Shown: in pieces, positions 17,754-26,919 of the stretch | How the letters are laid out: each line of letters starts with the position of its first letter | How positions within the stretch are numbered: position 1 is the first letter of the stretch | Origin: an uncultured Lentisphaeria bacterium | GTDB lineage: Bacteria; Verrucomicrobiota; Lentisphaeria; Victivallales; UBA1829 | Direction: 5' to 3' | DNA: 64,000 nucleotides | Assembly: GCA_905197955.1 (NCBI GenBank) | Contig: CAJKAR010000018.1 | Coordinates: forward strand, 24,974-88,973 | Notes under the pieces: model-generated | Database searches by the model: none | Seen by the model: only the letters and a program-made list of their open reading frames with translations | What the model was told of the DNA's origin: nothing | Position numbers and translations under genes: made by a program

Positions 17754-19297
17754 AATTCTTTCTCTCAGCAATCACCGCGGCGGCGCTTCTGCTTCCGGCA
17801 AGTTCGTTCGCGGAACGGATTCTTGTCGTCGGAGACAGCATCACGGGACACTCCATGAACTTGAAGTTCGGGTATACGCATCAGGTACGCAAAGCGCTCA
17901 AGGAGTGCGGAGTCGGCGATGTTGAATTCATTCCGCTCGGCGGAAGCGGTCAGTCGGTCACCTCCTGGCGAAACGTGATCCGGGACTCCCGGGCGAAAAA
18001 CCAGAAGCTCGACATCCCCGGAATCTTCGTCAGAGAGGAGTTTGACAAGGGTGCCGATACCGTCATCATCTTTCTCGGCATGAACGACGCCCTTGCTCCG
18101 TACACCGATTTTTCCTCTCTCCAGCGCTGGAAAGAGGACTACCGGAAACTCGTCAGCGATCTGAAAGCCAGACTCAAATTCAAAAAACTCATCCTTGCCT
18201 CTCCCACCATGCTGACCGAAACGCCATTTTCCTACAAAAACACCCTGATGGATGAAATGGCAAAAATCATCCGCGATCTGGCGAAGGAACTCGGTGCCGA
18301 ATATCTCGATACCCGCGAAAGTTTTCAGCAATATCATGAAGCCATGCGGAAGCAGAATCCGAAACAGAACTTCATGCTGGATTACGTGCATCCGAACGAA
18401 CGGGGCCACAACAGTCTGACGCACTCCTTTCTGAAGGCGATCGGCCGGAAAAATGTCTCCGATCACTACCTTCAGAAAACCATGCCCGCTGCCATGAAAG
18501 TTGCGCAGAAGCCCGGCATGAGCCTTTATGTGCAGAACAGTCGTGTTCCGGGGGAATTCACAATCCGCGGCTCCCTCGCCGGGGGCGATTTCAAGGATCT
18601 CAAAGCTCAGCTTCCGGAAGGACTGACCCTCAAAAAGATCGACGGTTCGGCAAACGATTTCACGCTCACGGTAACCGGAGAACCCCGACAGCTGAAAAAC
18701 ACGGTCACGGTCACCGCCGGCTCCGTGAAACAGACCCTCGCGCTGAACGCGCCCTTCCTGATCTCCACCGGCTACGACAGCGGACGCTGGTTCAAGCCGG
18801 CCGACTTCCAGAAAGAGAAAGCGGAAACGCAGATCGACCGCGATGCAAAAGCCGGAAAGGATGTCACACAAAGCATCGTCAATGGAAAGAAAACGGAATG
18901 GCTGGTCTACTACCCGACCGCCGATGTCACCGGAGGGGACGACCCGAATGCAGTGGATTTTGCCTCCGTCACCAACGGCAAACCGTTTGAATCGGGATAT
19001 CTTCTGCGCTATATCCATTCCCCGGAAGCAAGGAAAGTCAATCTGAGTGTCGGATCGAAAACTTTCGCAGGCCAGGAACAGGTCACGGTCTACCTCAACG
19101 GGAAAGAGGTGTACAGCGATGTCATCACCTCGAAAAAAGGAAAACGCGATTCCGTTCCGGTGGAACTGAAAAAAGGCTGGAACACGCTGATTGCACGGGT
19201 CAGTCACGTCACCTGGCAGTGGGCGGCAAGCGTAGGACTCAAGAATGCAGACGGATCGGATGTCCCGGACCTCACCAGCTCCATCACAGGCAAATAA
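17750..19297 (+). CDS. Secreted SGNH/GDSL esterase with C-terminal beta domains
   Basis: 515 residues with a Sec signal (FLSAITAAALLLPASSFA). The SGNH catalytic blocks are all present: GDSI with Ser30, GGSG at ~64-67, GMND with Asn112, and the DYVH pair Asp211/His214. The domain ends near 230. The remainder has a beta-rich linker (FTIRGSLAGGDF) and a C-terminal sandwich (VTVYLNGKEVYSDVITS, LKKGWNTLIARVSHVTWQW). The family includes carbohydrate O-acetyl esterases. Placed between two giant propeller proteins and coupled to the first, it probably de-esterifies the polysaccharide that they bind. The substrate is not deducible. Confidence 0.85.
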   Translation: MKFFLSAITAAALLLPASSFAERILVVGDSITGHSMNLKFGYTHQVRKALKECGVGDVEFIPLGGSGQSVTSWRNVIRDSRAKNQKLDIPGIFVREEFDKGADTVIIFLGMNDALAPYTDFSSLQRWKEDYRKLVSDLKARLKFKKLILASPTMLTETPFSYKNTLMDEMAKIIRDLAKELGAEYLDTRESFQQYHEAMRKQNPKQNFMLDYVHPNERGHNSLTHSFLKAIGRKNVSDHYLQKTMPAAMKVAQKPGMSLYVQNSRVPGEFTIRGSLAGGDFKDLKAQLPEGLTLKKIDGSANDFTLTVTGEPRQLKNTVTVTAGSVKQTLALNAPFLISTGYDSGRWFKPADFQKEKAETQIDRDAKAGKDVTQSIVNGKKTEWLVYYPTADVTGGDDPNAVDFASVTNGKPFESGYLLRYIHSPEARKVNLSVGSKTFAGQEQVTVYLNGKEVYSDVITSKKGKRDSVPVELKKGWNTLIARVSHVTWQWAASVGLKNADGSDVPDLTSSITGK

Positions 19298-19307
19298 GGA
19301 GCGGAAG

Positions 19308-22300
19308 ATGAAATTTTCAAAATATCTGACGGCACTTTTCACAGGAGCCTCCTTCATTCTGCCTCTCGGAGCTCTGGATATTATGGATGGGGTCATGTAC
19401 GCCGTCCCGGCGCCTGCGAAGATCAGGATCGACGGCAAACTCAACGACTGGGATCACTCCGGAAAAGAGTGGCTCGCCCTCTCCCGCGAAGTTGCCGACC
19501 GCTTCTCCGGCGATGTCATGGTCATGTACGATGACAACGCCCTCTATCTTGCCGCCGATATCCTCACCGGCGGCGGTCCCATGAAAAACACCAACAAACC
19601 AGGAGAAAAACCGTGGATCGGCCATAATCTGGAGTTCCGCTGCATCGCGACACCGAAAGCGCCGCATCCCCTGCGCATTGCGAAAAACGACATCTCCGAT
19701 CCGAGCGTGAAGGACTACGCTCCCTATATCAAAACCATGGCGATCTGGATGGAAACCGTCACCCGTACCCCCCATATCACCTTCCAGGACGGCCCCCCGT
19801 ATCAGGGCAAAATGATCCACGATCCGGAAGGAGTGCAGCTTGCATTCGGAGAGACAAAAAATCCCGACCGCTATCAGATGGAAGCCCGCATTCCCTGGAA
19901 ACTCCTCGGCGTGGAATCCGGCAAAAATCCATTCAAGCCCGGCGAAGCCATGACGGCATTCTGGACCGTTCTCTGGCCGCAGAGCATCACCCAGCGCGCG
20001 GAGGCGCTCCGCATCGCGCCGACCACCGGATTCGGATGGGCATGGCACGGAGTCAATAAATGGGGCAGAATCGTCTTTGCTCCCGACAACAAGCTCAAAC
20101 GGCGCAATCCGGATCTGAAGACCTATCTGGCGCAGAGTGCGGAGGTGCCTGACTGCGACAGTTTCACCGTCAATATGCCGAAAGATGGAATGCTCTCGGT
20201 CAGCATCATCGGAAAAGACGGTTCCGTTCTTCGGGAAATCGCCGGAGGGGAACGTCATAAAAAAGGTCCCGTCACCCTCTACTGGGACGGCTTCGACTGG
20301 CGCGGCAACAAAATGCCTGTCGGCGAATACACCTGGAAAGCCTATGTTCATGATCCGCTGAAAGTCACGTTCACCGGAGCCGCCGGCACCTCCGCCAAGG
20401 TCCCGTATGAAACACAGGACGGCAGAGGAAACTGGGGCGGAAACATGGGACCCGCCACCGCCGTCGCCAGCGACGAACAGGGACTGTATTACCTCTGGGG
20501 CAGCAATGAAGGCGGACAATCCATCGTCAAAACCGATTTCGACAACAACGTCCTCTGGCGCACCACTCCGTATGTGATCGACGGCGGCTACGGTCCCCAT
20601 ACCGCCATCGGAGCCAACCGGAAATACGTCTATGTTCTTTCCGGCTGGTTCAACACCTTCCTCACCCGCTACGATGCGAAAAACGGACTCACGGCGCCGT
20701 TCGGCGATCAGCGTTTTCTCACGCTTGATTCCTACGGGAAAACCCCTCCCCAGCAGCTCGACTGGAATACGCCGATGCCTTCCGCCAACTCCATTGTCGT
20801 CACGGAAAAGGAAGTCTTCGTCCCCCTCCACTACAAAGGACAAATCCATGTCTACGACGCCGAAACCGGCGCCCTGAAACGCACCCTTCCCTGCGAATGG
20901 GCGCGCGGAGCCGCTCTCGACCGCAACGGCGACCTCTATGTTCTCACCATGCGCGACACCAACGGCTGGCACAACCGGGGCGCGGAACTGCATCGCTTTG
21001 CCAAGGCGCAAGGGAAATCCCGCATGGTCATGCGTCTGCCCGGACAGATCCAGAATCCCTGGAGCATCACAGCCCATGACGGAAAATTCTATATTTCCGA
21101 CAACGGATATTCCAATCAGATCTGGATTGTCTCGAACGGCAGGATCGCCGGAAGGCTCGGTACGGAAGGCGGTCGCCCGTGGTACGGTAAATACGATCCG
21201 AAAGGACTGCTTCATCCCGCAGGACTCCACATCGACCGGTTCGGCAAGCTGCATGTCGCGCAGGCCGCCATTCCGAGCGTCTTCCAGAAATACGATGCAA
21301 AGACTCTTGCGCTGGAGGGAGAGCTCTTCGGAGAGGTCGGGTACTGTCCGCCGAGCTGGCCGGACTGCGATGATCCGCTTCTTGTGTACGTCAAGGACTA
21401 CTTCTCCAACGGTCTGATCCGCAGCCGTCTCAAAGGCGACGGCACCTCCTCCGGAACCGAAGCCTACTGGCGCTTCTCCAAAATGGACTGGCCCTATTCA
21501 CTGCAATCCTGGCTCTCCAATTACAAGGTTCCGCGAGTCTTCCGGGGACCGGGCAATCTCAAGTACATGTTTGCCGCAGGACTGAATGCGAATCCCGCCG
21601 TGCTCGTGCGCATGGAAGGCGATACGCTCAAACCGGTCAACAGCTTCGGCACCGACGGCATCCGGAACGGACTCAAAGTCTGGAGCGACCGCAACGGAAA
21701 CGGAAAAATCGATCCGGAAGAAATCCGCATCGTCACAAAACTTGCCGGACAGACACTCGATGCAAAATGGCAGGCTCATGCAAGCAAAGTCGATGACCGC
21801 GGCAACATCTATCTCACGGCAAGCGACAACAAAGTCTACTTCATTCCCTTCCGCTCGCAGGGGAAAAACGGCTGCATGGAGTGGGATTTCGACCGATCCA
21901 GGATTCTCGTCCGGGAAATCATTCCGGGAGCCAGAACGCCGCTGTTCTACACCGCGCGCGAGCAGATCACCGGAATCGACGAGGACAGCAAGGGAAATCT
22001 CTATCTTTCGTTCAACACGAACCTCAAGTACGCCTCGCCCGAATGGACAAGCAAACTGAAGTTCGGACTCGGTCACAGCGGACGCTTCAATGCGGTCAAG
22101 ATCGTCTCGTTCGATCCGCAGGGCAGACAGCGTTTCCTGGTTGGCCGGAAAGCCACCGGAGTCCTGCGCGACGGCGAAATGTATCATCACTGGACCCAGG
22201 CGGGAATGCTCGGCGATCACTATGTGGCAGTCGGCTCCGAATGGACCCCCTTCACGCTCTATACCTCCGACGGTTTCTTCGTCCAGTCGCTTCTGGCGGA

Positions 22301-23216
22301 CCCGAACCGCGGCGAAACACCGAGTCCGTTCAGTCTCGGCGGCGGAGAGACCTTCGCCGGTCAGCTCCGTTATTTCCCCGAACGCTCCGAAGCCTATCTC
22401 TATACCGGCAACACGCACGGAATGGTCTATCGGATCGAAGGGCTCAACAAGGACGGGACAATCAAAGGGGAAAAACGCTTCTCCGGAACAATGAAACTGA
22501 CACGTCATCTTGACCCGTTCGCGGAAAAAACGGAAACGGCAAAGGCGGTCTTTGAACCGCTCAGCGATCCGCTCCGGACGGGTGAATGGAAAAGTTCCGT
22601 CGTACTCAACGACAACAGCGGACGCCGTCTGGCAGACGTCAGTTTCGGATACGACAGCTCCATGCTTTATGCCCGCTTCCTCGTCCGGAATCCGAAGCCG
22701 TTCGTCAATCGTGCGGATGATCCGGCAATGGCATTCAAGATGGGCGATTCCGTCGGATTCTATCTCGGAAAGCCCGGCAGAAAAGCTCCGACCGATACGG
22801 TCCGGATTCTTGCCACCATTCTGAAAGGCAAACCCGTCGTCATCGGTTTCTTCCCGAAGTCCGGAGCTTTGAAGCAGCCGTATGAGTACTTCACAACAGC
22901 GGGCGGGCGCGTCAGGTATGAGTTCGCCGGAGTCATTCCGGATGCGCGCGCGGTCTTCCGGCCGAACAACGGAGGATATACGGTCGAAATCGCCGTTCCC
23001 CGCAGAGCTCTGCCGGATTATGAATTCAAAAAAGGCGGTAAGATCGCTCTGGAAGCCGAAGTGCTTCTCTCCGGAAACGGAATACGCGGACTTCAGACCC
23101 TCTCCCGCAACCACCTCTTCACGCCGCGTTCCGCCGGACAGGCAAAGATGGTGGATGATATTCCGAGCGAAGCCAGAATCTATCCGCAGTACATGAAAAA
23201 CGCGGAAATCAGATAA
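19308..23216 (+). CDS. Second giant secreted propeller protein flanked by two CBM9-like domains
   Basis: 1302 residues. ATG 19308 is chosen because AAGGAG precedes it and it opens a signal peptide (KYLTALFTGASFILPLGA); the longer frame from 19245 lies inside the SGNH gene. A CBM9/DOMON-like domain comes first (IRIDGKLNDWDHSGKEWLAL, then FRCIATPKAPHP, YQMEARIPWKLLG). It is followed by an FlgD-like module (LYWDGFDWRGNKMPVGEYTW, ~325) and an NHL-type propeller. A second CBM9-like domain begins near 1095 (VSFGYDSSMLYARFLVRNP) and ends DIPSEARIYPQYMKN. An EF-hand-like DRNGNGKIDPEE loop near residue 795 suggests calcium binding. The role is probably glycan binding or processing outside the cell. 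A strong terminator follows. Confidence 0.76.
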   Translation: MKFSKYLTALFTGASFILPLGALDIMDGVMYAVPAPAKIRIDGKLNDWDHSGKEWLALSREVADRFSGDVMVMYDDNALYLAADILTGGGPMKNTNKPGEKPWIGHNLEFRCIATPKAPHPLRIAKNDISDPSVKDYAPYIKTMAIWMETVTRTPHITFQDGPPYQGKMIHDPEGVQLAFGETKNPDRYQMEARIPWKLLGVESGKNPFKPGEAMTAFWTVLWPQSITQRAEALRIAPTTGFGWAWHGVNKWGRIVFAPDNKLKRRNPDLKTYLAQSAEVPDCDSFTVNMPKDGMLSVSIIGKDGSVLREIAGGERHKKGPVTLYWDGFDWRGNKMPVGEYTWKAYVHDPLKVTFTGAAGTSAKVPYETQDGRGNWGGNMGPATAVASDEQGLYYLWGSNEGGQSIVKTDFDNNVLWRTTPYVIDGGYGPHTAIGANRKYVYVLSGWFNTFLTRYDAKNGLTAPFGDQRFLTLDSYGKTPPQQLDWNTPMPSANSIVVTEKEVFVPLHYKGQIHVYDAETGALKRTLPCEWARGAALDRNGDLYVLTMRDTNGWHNRGAELHRFAKAQGKSRMVMRLPGQIQNPWSITAHDGKFYISDNGYSNQIWIVSNGRIAGRLGTEGGRPWYGKYDPKGLLHPAGLHIDRFGKLHVAQAAIPSVFQKYDAKTLALEGELFGEVGYCPPSWPDCDDPLLVYVKDYFSNGLIRSRLKGDGTSSGTEAYWRFSKMDWPYSLQSWLSNYKVPRVFRGPGNLKYMFAAGLNANPAVLVRMEGDTLKPVNSFGTDGIRNGLKVWSDRNGNGKIDPEEIRIVTKLAGQTLDAKWQAHASKVDDRGNIYLTASDNKVYFIPFRSQGKNGCMEWDFDRSRILVREIIPGARTPLFYTAREQITGIDEDSKGNLYLSFNTNLKYASPEWTSKLKFGLGHSGRFNAVKIVSFDPQGRQRFLVGRKATGVLRDGEMYHHWTQAGMLGDHYVAVGSEWTPFTLYTSDGFFVQSLLADPNRGETPSPFSLGGGETFAGQLRYFPERSEAYLYTGNTHGMVYRIEGLNKDGTIKGEKRFSGTMKLTRHLDPFAEKTETAKAVFEPLSDPLRTGEWKSSVVLNDNSGRRLADVSFGYDSSMLYARFLVRNPKPFVNRADDPAMAFKMGDSVGFYLGKPGRKAPTDTVRILATILKGKPVVIGFFPKSGALKQPYEYFTTAGGRVRYEFAGVIPDARAVFRPNNGGYTVEIAVPRRALPDYEFKKGGKIALEAEVLLSGNGIRGLQTLSRNHLFTPRSAGQAKMVDDIPSEARIYPQYMKNAEIR

Positions 23217-23244
23217 ACGGCACGATCGGACAATCTGAAACGGG

Positions 23245-23278
23245 GCCGTCGGAACTCACTCCGGCGGCTCTGTTTTTT
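23245..23278 (+). terminator. Terminator of the regulator-pseudopilin-propeller operon
   Basis: A nine-pair stem GCCGTCGGA/TCCGGCGGC (one G-T wobble) with loop ACTCAC is followed by TCTGTTTTTT. It lies 28 bases after the stop at 23216. Confidence 0.9.
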
Positions 23279-23317
23279 CCAAGTGCAATCACCAAGTGCA
23301 ATCACCAAGTGCAATCA
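23279..23317 (+). repeat. 13-bp tandem repeat, three copies
   Basis: CCAAGTGCAATCA occurs three times head to tail without change, then decays (CCGAGTC). It lies just after a terminator and before the promoter region of the next gene. It is probably slippage-prone and could be an operator array. Confidence 0.85.
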
Positions 23318-23324
23318 CCGAGTC

Positions 23325-23352
23325 TTGCATCCGCGCCAAATAGCGGTACATT
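23325..23352 (+). promoter_or_regulatory. Possible promoter of the toroid-protein gene
   Basis: TTGCAT (23325-23330), a 16-base spacer, and TACATT (23347-23352), about 30 bases before the GTG start and immediately after the tandem repeat. Confidence 0.4.
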
Positions 23353-23382
23353 ATCCATACATCAAAAAAAAGGAGTCTGCTC

Positions 23383-25047
23383 GTGAATATGGACAAACTG
23401 TTGAAATCCGTCGAACCGCGATTCGACGAAGCCGTTTCCATGCCTTCTTCGATCTGTCATTCCATCGGCTACCACAGCCGTCTGCCCGACGGGTGCATCT
23501 GTCACAGCACTAGAGAAGCGATTTATTACGCGCTGGCGCTGATCCGCTCCGGAAAAAAGAAAAATCTTGAACGAGCCGAAAAGGTCATCCGCGCCGTTCT
23601 GGCGCTTCAGGAGACCAATCCTTACAAACAGACCTACGGCATCTGGCCGTGGTTCCAGGAGGAACCCCTCCCGAAAATGGCGCCGCCCGACTGGAACTGG
23701 GCGGATTTCATCGGAGCCGCGCTCTGCCATATCCTGATCGAACACAAAAAAGAGCTTCCGAAACCGCTCGTCAAAGAGATCACCGATGCTTTGGAACGGG
23801 CAGCATGGTCCATCTTCCGGCGGAATGTGCAGCCGAATTATACGAACATCGCTCTCATGGGAGCCGCTGTCACATCCGCGGCAGGACGGATTCTCAAAAA
23901 CGATCTGCTCACCGAATACGCCCGGGAACGGATCAAAGCGTTCTGGGAATTCACGGAGGAGACCGGCGGACTCAATGAATACAACAGTCCGACCTATACC
24001 TTTATCGCCCTCTTTGAAACAGAACGCATTCTCCAGCTCTCCAAAGACCCTGAAACGTGCGAATATGCGGAAAAGCTCCGCCGTCTTATCTGGCAGTCGC
24101 TCGCGGACCACTACCATCCCGCGACCGGACAGCTAGCAGGACCGCACAGCCGGGCCTATGCCTCGTGCCTTAATCCGGGAATCATCCGTTATCTCACGGA
24201 AATGACCGGAGTCGACATCCCCGGGGCCGATCCGAAAGAGGAAAAAACTGATCTGAGTCTCTTTTCCGGTGAAACCCATCTGCCATGTCCGAAAAACATC
24301 GCAAAACGCTTCCGCAAACTCCCGAAAAAAGAGCTGGAATCCACACAGCGATTCATCAAACGGGAGCCGGATTCCGATTCCTTCTACGGCACCACATGGA
24401 TGACAGAACAGGTAGCATTCGGTTCCATCAGCCGCTGCTGCACCTGGGTGCAGGGACATCCGCTGATCGCCTACTGGGTCAACGGGAAAAAACCGGCGGT
24501 CTTCCATTTCAACTTCCTGAAAAACGGAAGAGAGTTCTCCTCCATGGGACTCCGCACGGCGCAGAAGAAAAACATCGCTCTGACCGCCTTCCATCCGCTG
24601 ACCGACCGCGGAGACTATCACATTCATCTCGACCATCCGGCGGATCAGACTTTCCACGCAGCCGAACTCGTTCTCCGCTACAAGCTGGAAGCCGAAAATG
24701 CGGAAGTCTGCGAACTCTCCGATGCGGTATTTGAACTCCGTGCCGGAGACTGGAAGGCTGTCGTTCACGTTCCGGAGGGATCGTTCGAAGGAGCTCCAAC
24801 GGCCTGTGCCTGCGGAAAAACAGAAAACGGCGCATACGTCGATATCATCTGCTATGCCGGCCCTGAAAAGGCATTCAAGTTCGATGAATCCCTTCAGGAT
24901 CAGCTGGCGGTCTCAGTCGAGATCCTCAAAGCGGATGAAAAAGTCTCCGCAGACCTGCCTGATGTAAAATCCAAAGGCGACACCGTCACCGCCGCATGGC
25001 GCGGACTTAACGTCACAGTCCCCCTCCACGGTGTCCCATACGACTGA
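23383..25047 (+). CDS. Putative carbohydrate-active protein: alpha/alpha toroid plus beta-sandwich
   Basis: 554 residues, no signal peptide. Residues ~1-270 are helical, with aromatic-rich loops typical of (alpha/alpha) toroid enzymes: ETNPYKQTYGIWPWFQEE, MAPPDWNWADFIGAAL, NVQPNYTNIALMGA and TGGLNEYNSPTYTFIALFE. Residues ~330-550 are beta-rich (YWVNGKKPAVFHFNFLKNG, YHIHLDHPADQTF). This two-domain layout recalls heparinase II/III-like or GH88/105-like proteins, but I recognise no catalytic motif of a named family. GTG 23383 is chosen because AGGAG lies seven bases before it; ATG 23389 is in frame. A terminator follows. A cytoplasmic glycan-processing role is inferred from the neighbours. Confidence 0.6.
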   Translation: MNMDKLLKSVEPRFDEAVSMPSSICHSIGYHSRLPDGCICHSTREAIYYALALIRSGKKKNLERAEKVIRAVLALQETNPYKQTYGIWPWFQEEPLPKMAPPDWNWADFIGAALCHILIEHKKELPKPLVKEITDALERAAWSIFRRNVQPNYTNIALMGAAVTSAAGRILKNDLLTEYARERIKAFWEFTEETGGLNEYNSPTYTFIALFETERILQLSKDPETCEYAEKLRRLIWQSLADHYHPATGQLAGPHSRAYASCLNPGIIRYLTEMTGVDIPGADPKEEKTDLSLFSGETHLPCPKNIAKRFRKLPKKELESTQRFIKREPDSDSFYGTTWMTEQVAFGSISRCCTWVQGHPLIAYWVNGKKPAVFHFNFLKNGREFSSMGLRTAQKKNIALTAFHPLTDRGDYHIHLDHPADQTFHAAELVLRYKLEAENAEVCELSDAVFELRAGDWKAVVHVPEGSFEGAPTACACGKTENGAYVDIICYAGPEKAFKFDESLQDQLAVSVEILKADEKVSADLPDVKSKGDTVTAAWRGLNVTVPLHGVPYD

Positions 25048-25066
25048 TCTCCATCCTCAAAACGCC

Positions 25067-25113
25067 AGAGCCGTTTGCTTCCCCACTCCGGAAACAAACG
25101 GCTCTTTTCTTTC
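25067..25113 (+). terminator. Terminator of the toroid-protein gene
   Basis: An 11-bp perfect stem AGAGCCGTTTG/CAAACGGCTCT is followed by TTTTCTTTCT, starting 20 bases after the stop codon. Confidence 0.88.
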
Positions 25114-25181
25114 TCTGAACAATTTCCATACCAAAATCAGCCAATTTTCCAAAAAAATCTCTTTTTTTCCAAAAATCAGGC

Positions 25182-25210
25182 TTGACAGGGACATGTTTAA
25201 GATGTATTAT
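25182..25210 (+). promoter_or_regulatory. Sigma70 promoter of the GH5-regulator-pseudopilin operon (module 2)
   Basis: TTGACA (25182-25187), a 17-base spacer and TATTAT (25205-25210), embedded in a duplicated operator-like element. Confidence 0.85.
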
Positions 25211-25234
25211 CACAACATGTTTAAGATGTATTAT
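25191..25234 (+). promoter_or_regulatory. Twin operator-like direct repeat
   Basis: The 20-base sequence ACATGTTTAAGATGTATTAT occurs twice exactly (25191-25210 and 25215-25234), 24 bases apart. Each copy contains an ACAT-N7-ATGT inverted repeat. The first overlaps the promoter spacer and -10; the second covers the likely transcription start. The geometry fits cooperative repression, perhaps by the GntR-type protein encoded at 26920. Confidence 0.7.
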
Positions 25235-25271
25235 TCAACTGATTTCAGGAAATCAAACAAGGGGAACACCG

Positions 25272-26918
25272 ATGAAACAAATGAAATCTGCCGGATTACT
25301 GTTACTGCTGCTCCTCCTTTCATTCGTGACAGGCGCCGGGGCGAGAGAACAGAAAGTGTTCTTTGCCGGAGACAAAAACGCGAACTGGTCGCTGAGCGAA
25401 TACGCCAGCTGGGTTGAACTTCCCGATGGAAACACTGCTCTGGAGATCCGGATCCCCCGGAACGCACCGATTCAGAACATCACCTACGGAGCAAGCCGGG
25501 AACTGGATCTGCGCTCTTTCCGGGGAAAACAGATCGTCATATCGGGAACCGTCAGCGCCAAAGAGGTTCCGGAACGGAACGAGGGGCACCGCTGCGTGAA
25601 ACTCATGTTATATCATCGGGGAAAAACAGGGAATCGTTACATTCCCTCCTCGTATCGTCTGTGGGGATCGTTTCCGGAAAGCAGACTGGAACTGGCATTC
25701 ACCGTTCCGGAAGATGTCGGCAAAAACACCCTGATGGTCGGCGTACAGCACAACACAGGCGTTGTTCTGGCAAAAGACCTGAAACTGGAAGTCAAAGAGT
25801 TCTATCCGGCGCCGGTCCCGATTCCGGATCATTTCCGCTGCGAGTATTCCGACGCGGTCCGGAACGCACCGCGTCTGCGCGGAGCCGGACTGATCTCCAC
25901 GGCAACGCCGGCGGACATACGGTCGCTGGCAGACAACGGAGCGAACCTCGTCCGCTGGTGGATCCGCTACGACCACAACGACAAGACCCTGAAAAGTCTG
26001 GATCAGGCTCTGGACCGTCTGGAATCCCTGCTGCCCGAATTCGAAAAACAGAACCTGAAAGTGATTCCCGTCCTCAACAACATCCCCGGCGGCCGATTCG
26101 CCAAACCGGTCATGCTCGGAATCAACGCTGCCGATGAAATCTCCAGAAGCCAAAGCAATTTCCAGCTTTTCTTCGACCGGGAACTGCTGGATCTCTATGT
26201 CCGAATCTGGGAAAAAACCGCACAGCGTTTCCGGAACAGGCCCGTCATCTACGGATACAGCGTCATGAATGAGCCGTCGCAGTTCGGCAAAGTTCCGTAT
26301 GATTATCTCTACTGCCAGTACCTTGCGGCAAAAGCGATCCGCCGGATCGATCCGGAAAAACCGATCTACATCGCCGCAAACAACTGGGATAAAGCCGATG
26401 CGTTCGCCTATCTCAAACCTCTTCCGCTGAAAAACATCCTCTATGAAGTCCACATGTACACGCCGCATGGCTATACTCATCAGGGAGTCGGTGCGACCAT
26501 CGAAAACATCAAACGGGGAAAATTCTTCGCCTATCCCGGAAAAATCGGAGATATGGAATACAATCGCGCCATTCTCCGCCAGACCCTCCAGCCCGCTGTG
26601 GATTTCCAGAAAAAATACGGAGCCAAAATCTACTGCGGCGAATTCTCCGTGATCCGCTGGGCTCCCGGCGGAGCGCAATATCTGGAGGACCTCTGCTCCA
26701 TCTTTGAAGAACTCGGCTGGGACTGGTCATACCACTGCCATCGGGAATGGATGAACTGGAGCTTCGAATATCCGAGCTCCTACGGCAGCAACAAAACGGC
26801 GCAGGAACCGACAGACCGTCAGAAAGTCCTTCAACGCTACTGGAAGAAAAATGCGTCCGCCTCTTCCGTCATTGCATCCCCCTCCCCCCGGCAGGCGGAC
26901 AGAAAGGCGGGACAATAA
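25272..26918 (+). CDS. Secreted GH5-like glycoside hydrolase (module 2)
   Basis: 548 residues. The signal peptide is MKQMKSAGLLLLLLLLSFVTGAGA in two parts (basic start, poly-Leu core). A beta-rich N-terminal domain (~25-180) is followed by a TIM-barrel part with the clan GH-A pair: acid/base in YSVMNEPS (Asn333, Glu334) and nucleophile in KIYCGEFSV (Glu457). RGAGL at 203-207 and EVHMYTPHGYTHQ at 392-404 also fit GH5. Such enzymes cleave beta-glucans, mannans or related chains. ATG 25272 is preferred over the upstream frame because it has AGGGGA and opens the signal peptide. It heads the operon with the regulator and pseudopilin, and is paralogous to the enzyme at 40661 (shared YTHQ loop). Confidence 0.85.
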   Translation: MKQMKSAGLLLLLLLLSFVTGAGAREQKVFFAGDKNANWSLSEYASWVELPDGNTALEIRIPRNAPIQNITYGASRELDLRSFRGKQIVISGTVSAKEVPERNEGHRCVKLMLYHRGKTGNRYIPSSYRLWGSFPESRLELAFTVPEDVGKNTLMVGVQHNTGVVLAKDLKLEVKEFYPAPVPIPDHFRCEYSDAVRNAPRLRGAGLISTATPADIRSLADNGANLVRWWIRYDHNDKTLKSLDQALDRLESLLPEFEKQNLKVIPVLNNIPGGRFAKPVMLGINAADEISRSQSNFQLFFDRELLDLYVRIWEKTAQRFRNRPVIYGYSVMNEPSQFGKVPYDYLYCQYLAAKAIRRIDPEKPIYIAANNWDKADAFAYLKPLPLKNILYEVHMYTPHGYTHQGVGATIENIKRGKFFAYPGKIGDMEYNRAILRQTLQPAVDFQKKYGAKIYCGEFSVIRWAPGGAQYLEDLCSIFEELGWDWSYHCHREWMNWSFEYPSSYGSNKTAQEPTDRQKVLQRYWKKNASASSVIASPSPRQADRKAGQ

Positions 26919-26919
26919 C

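Noticed and set aside
23279..23317. CRISPR array
   Set aside because: The 13-base units are contiguous with no spacers, and no cas genes are present.
25191..25234. Insertion-sequence ends or target-site duplication
   Set aside because: The duplicated 20-mer is only 4 bases apart and overlaps a promoter, with no transposase or mobile gene between or near.
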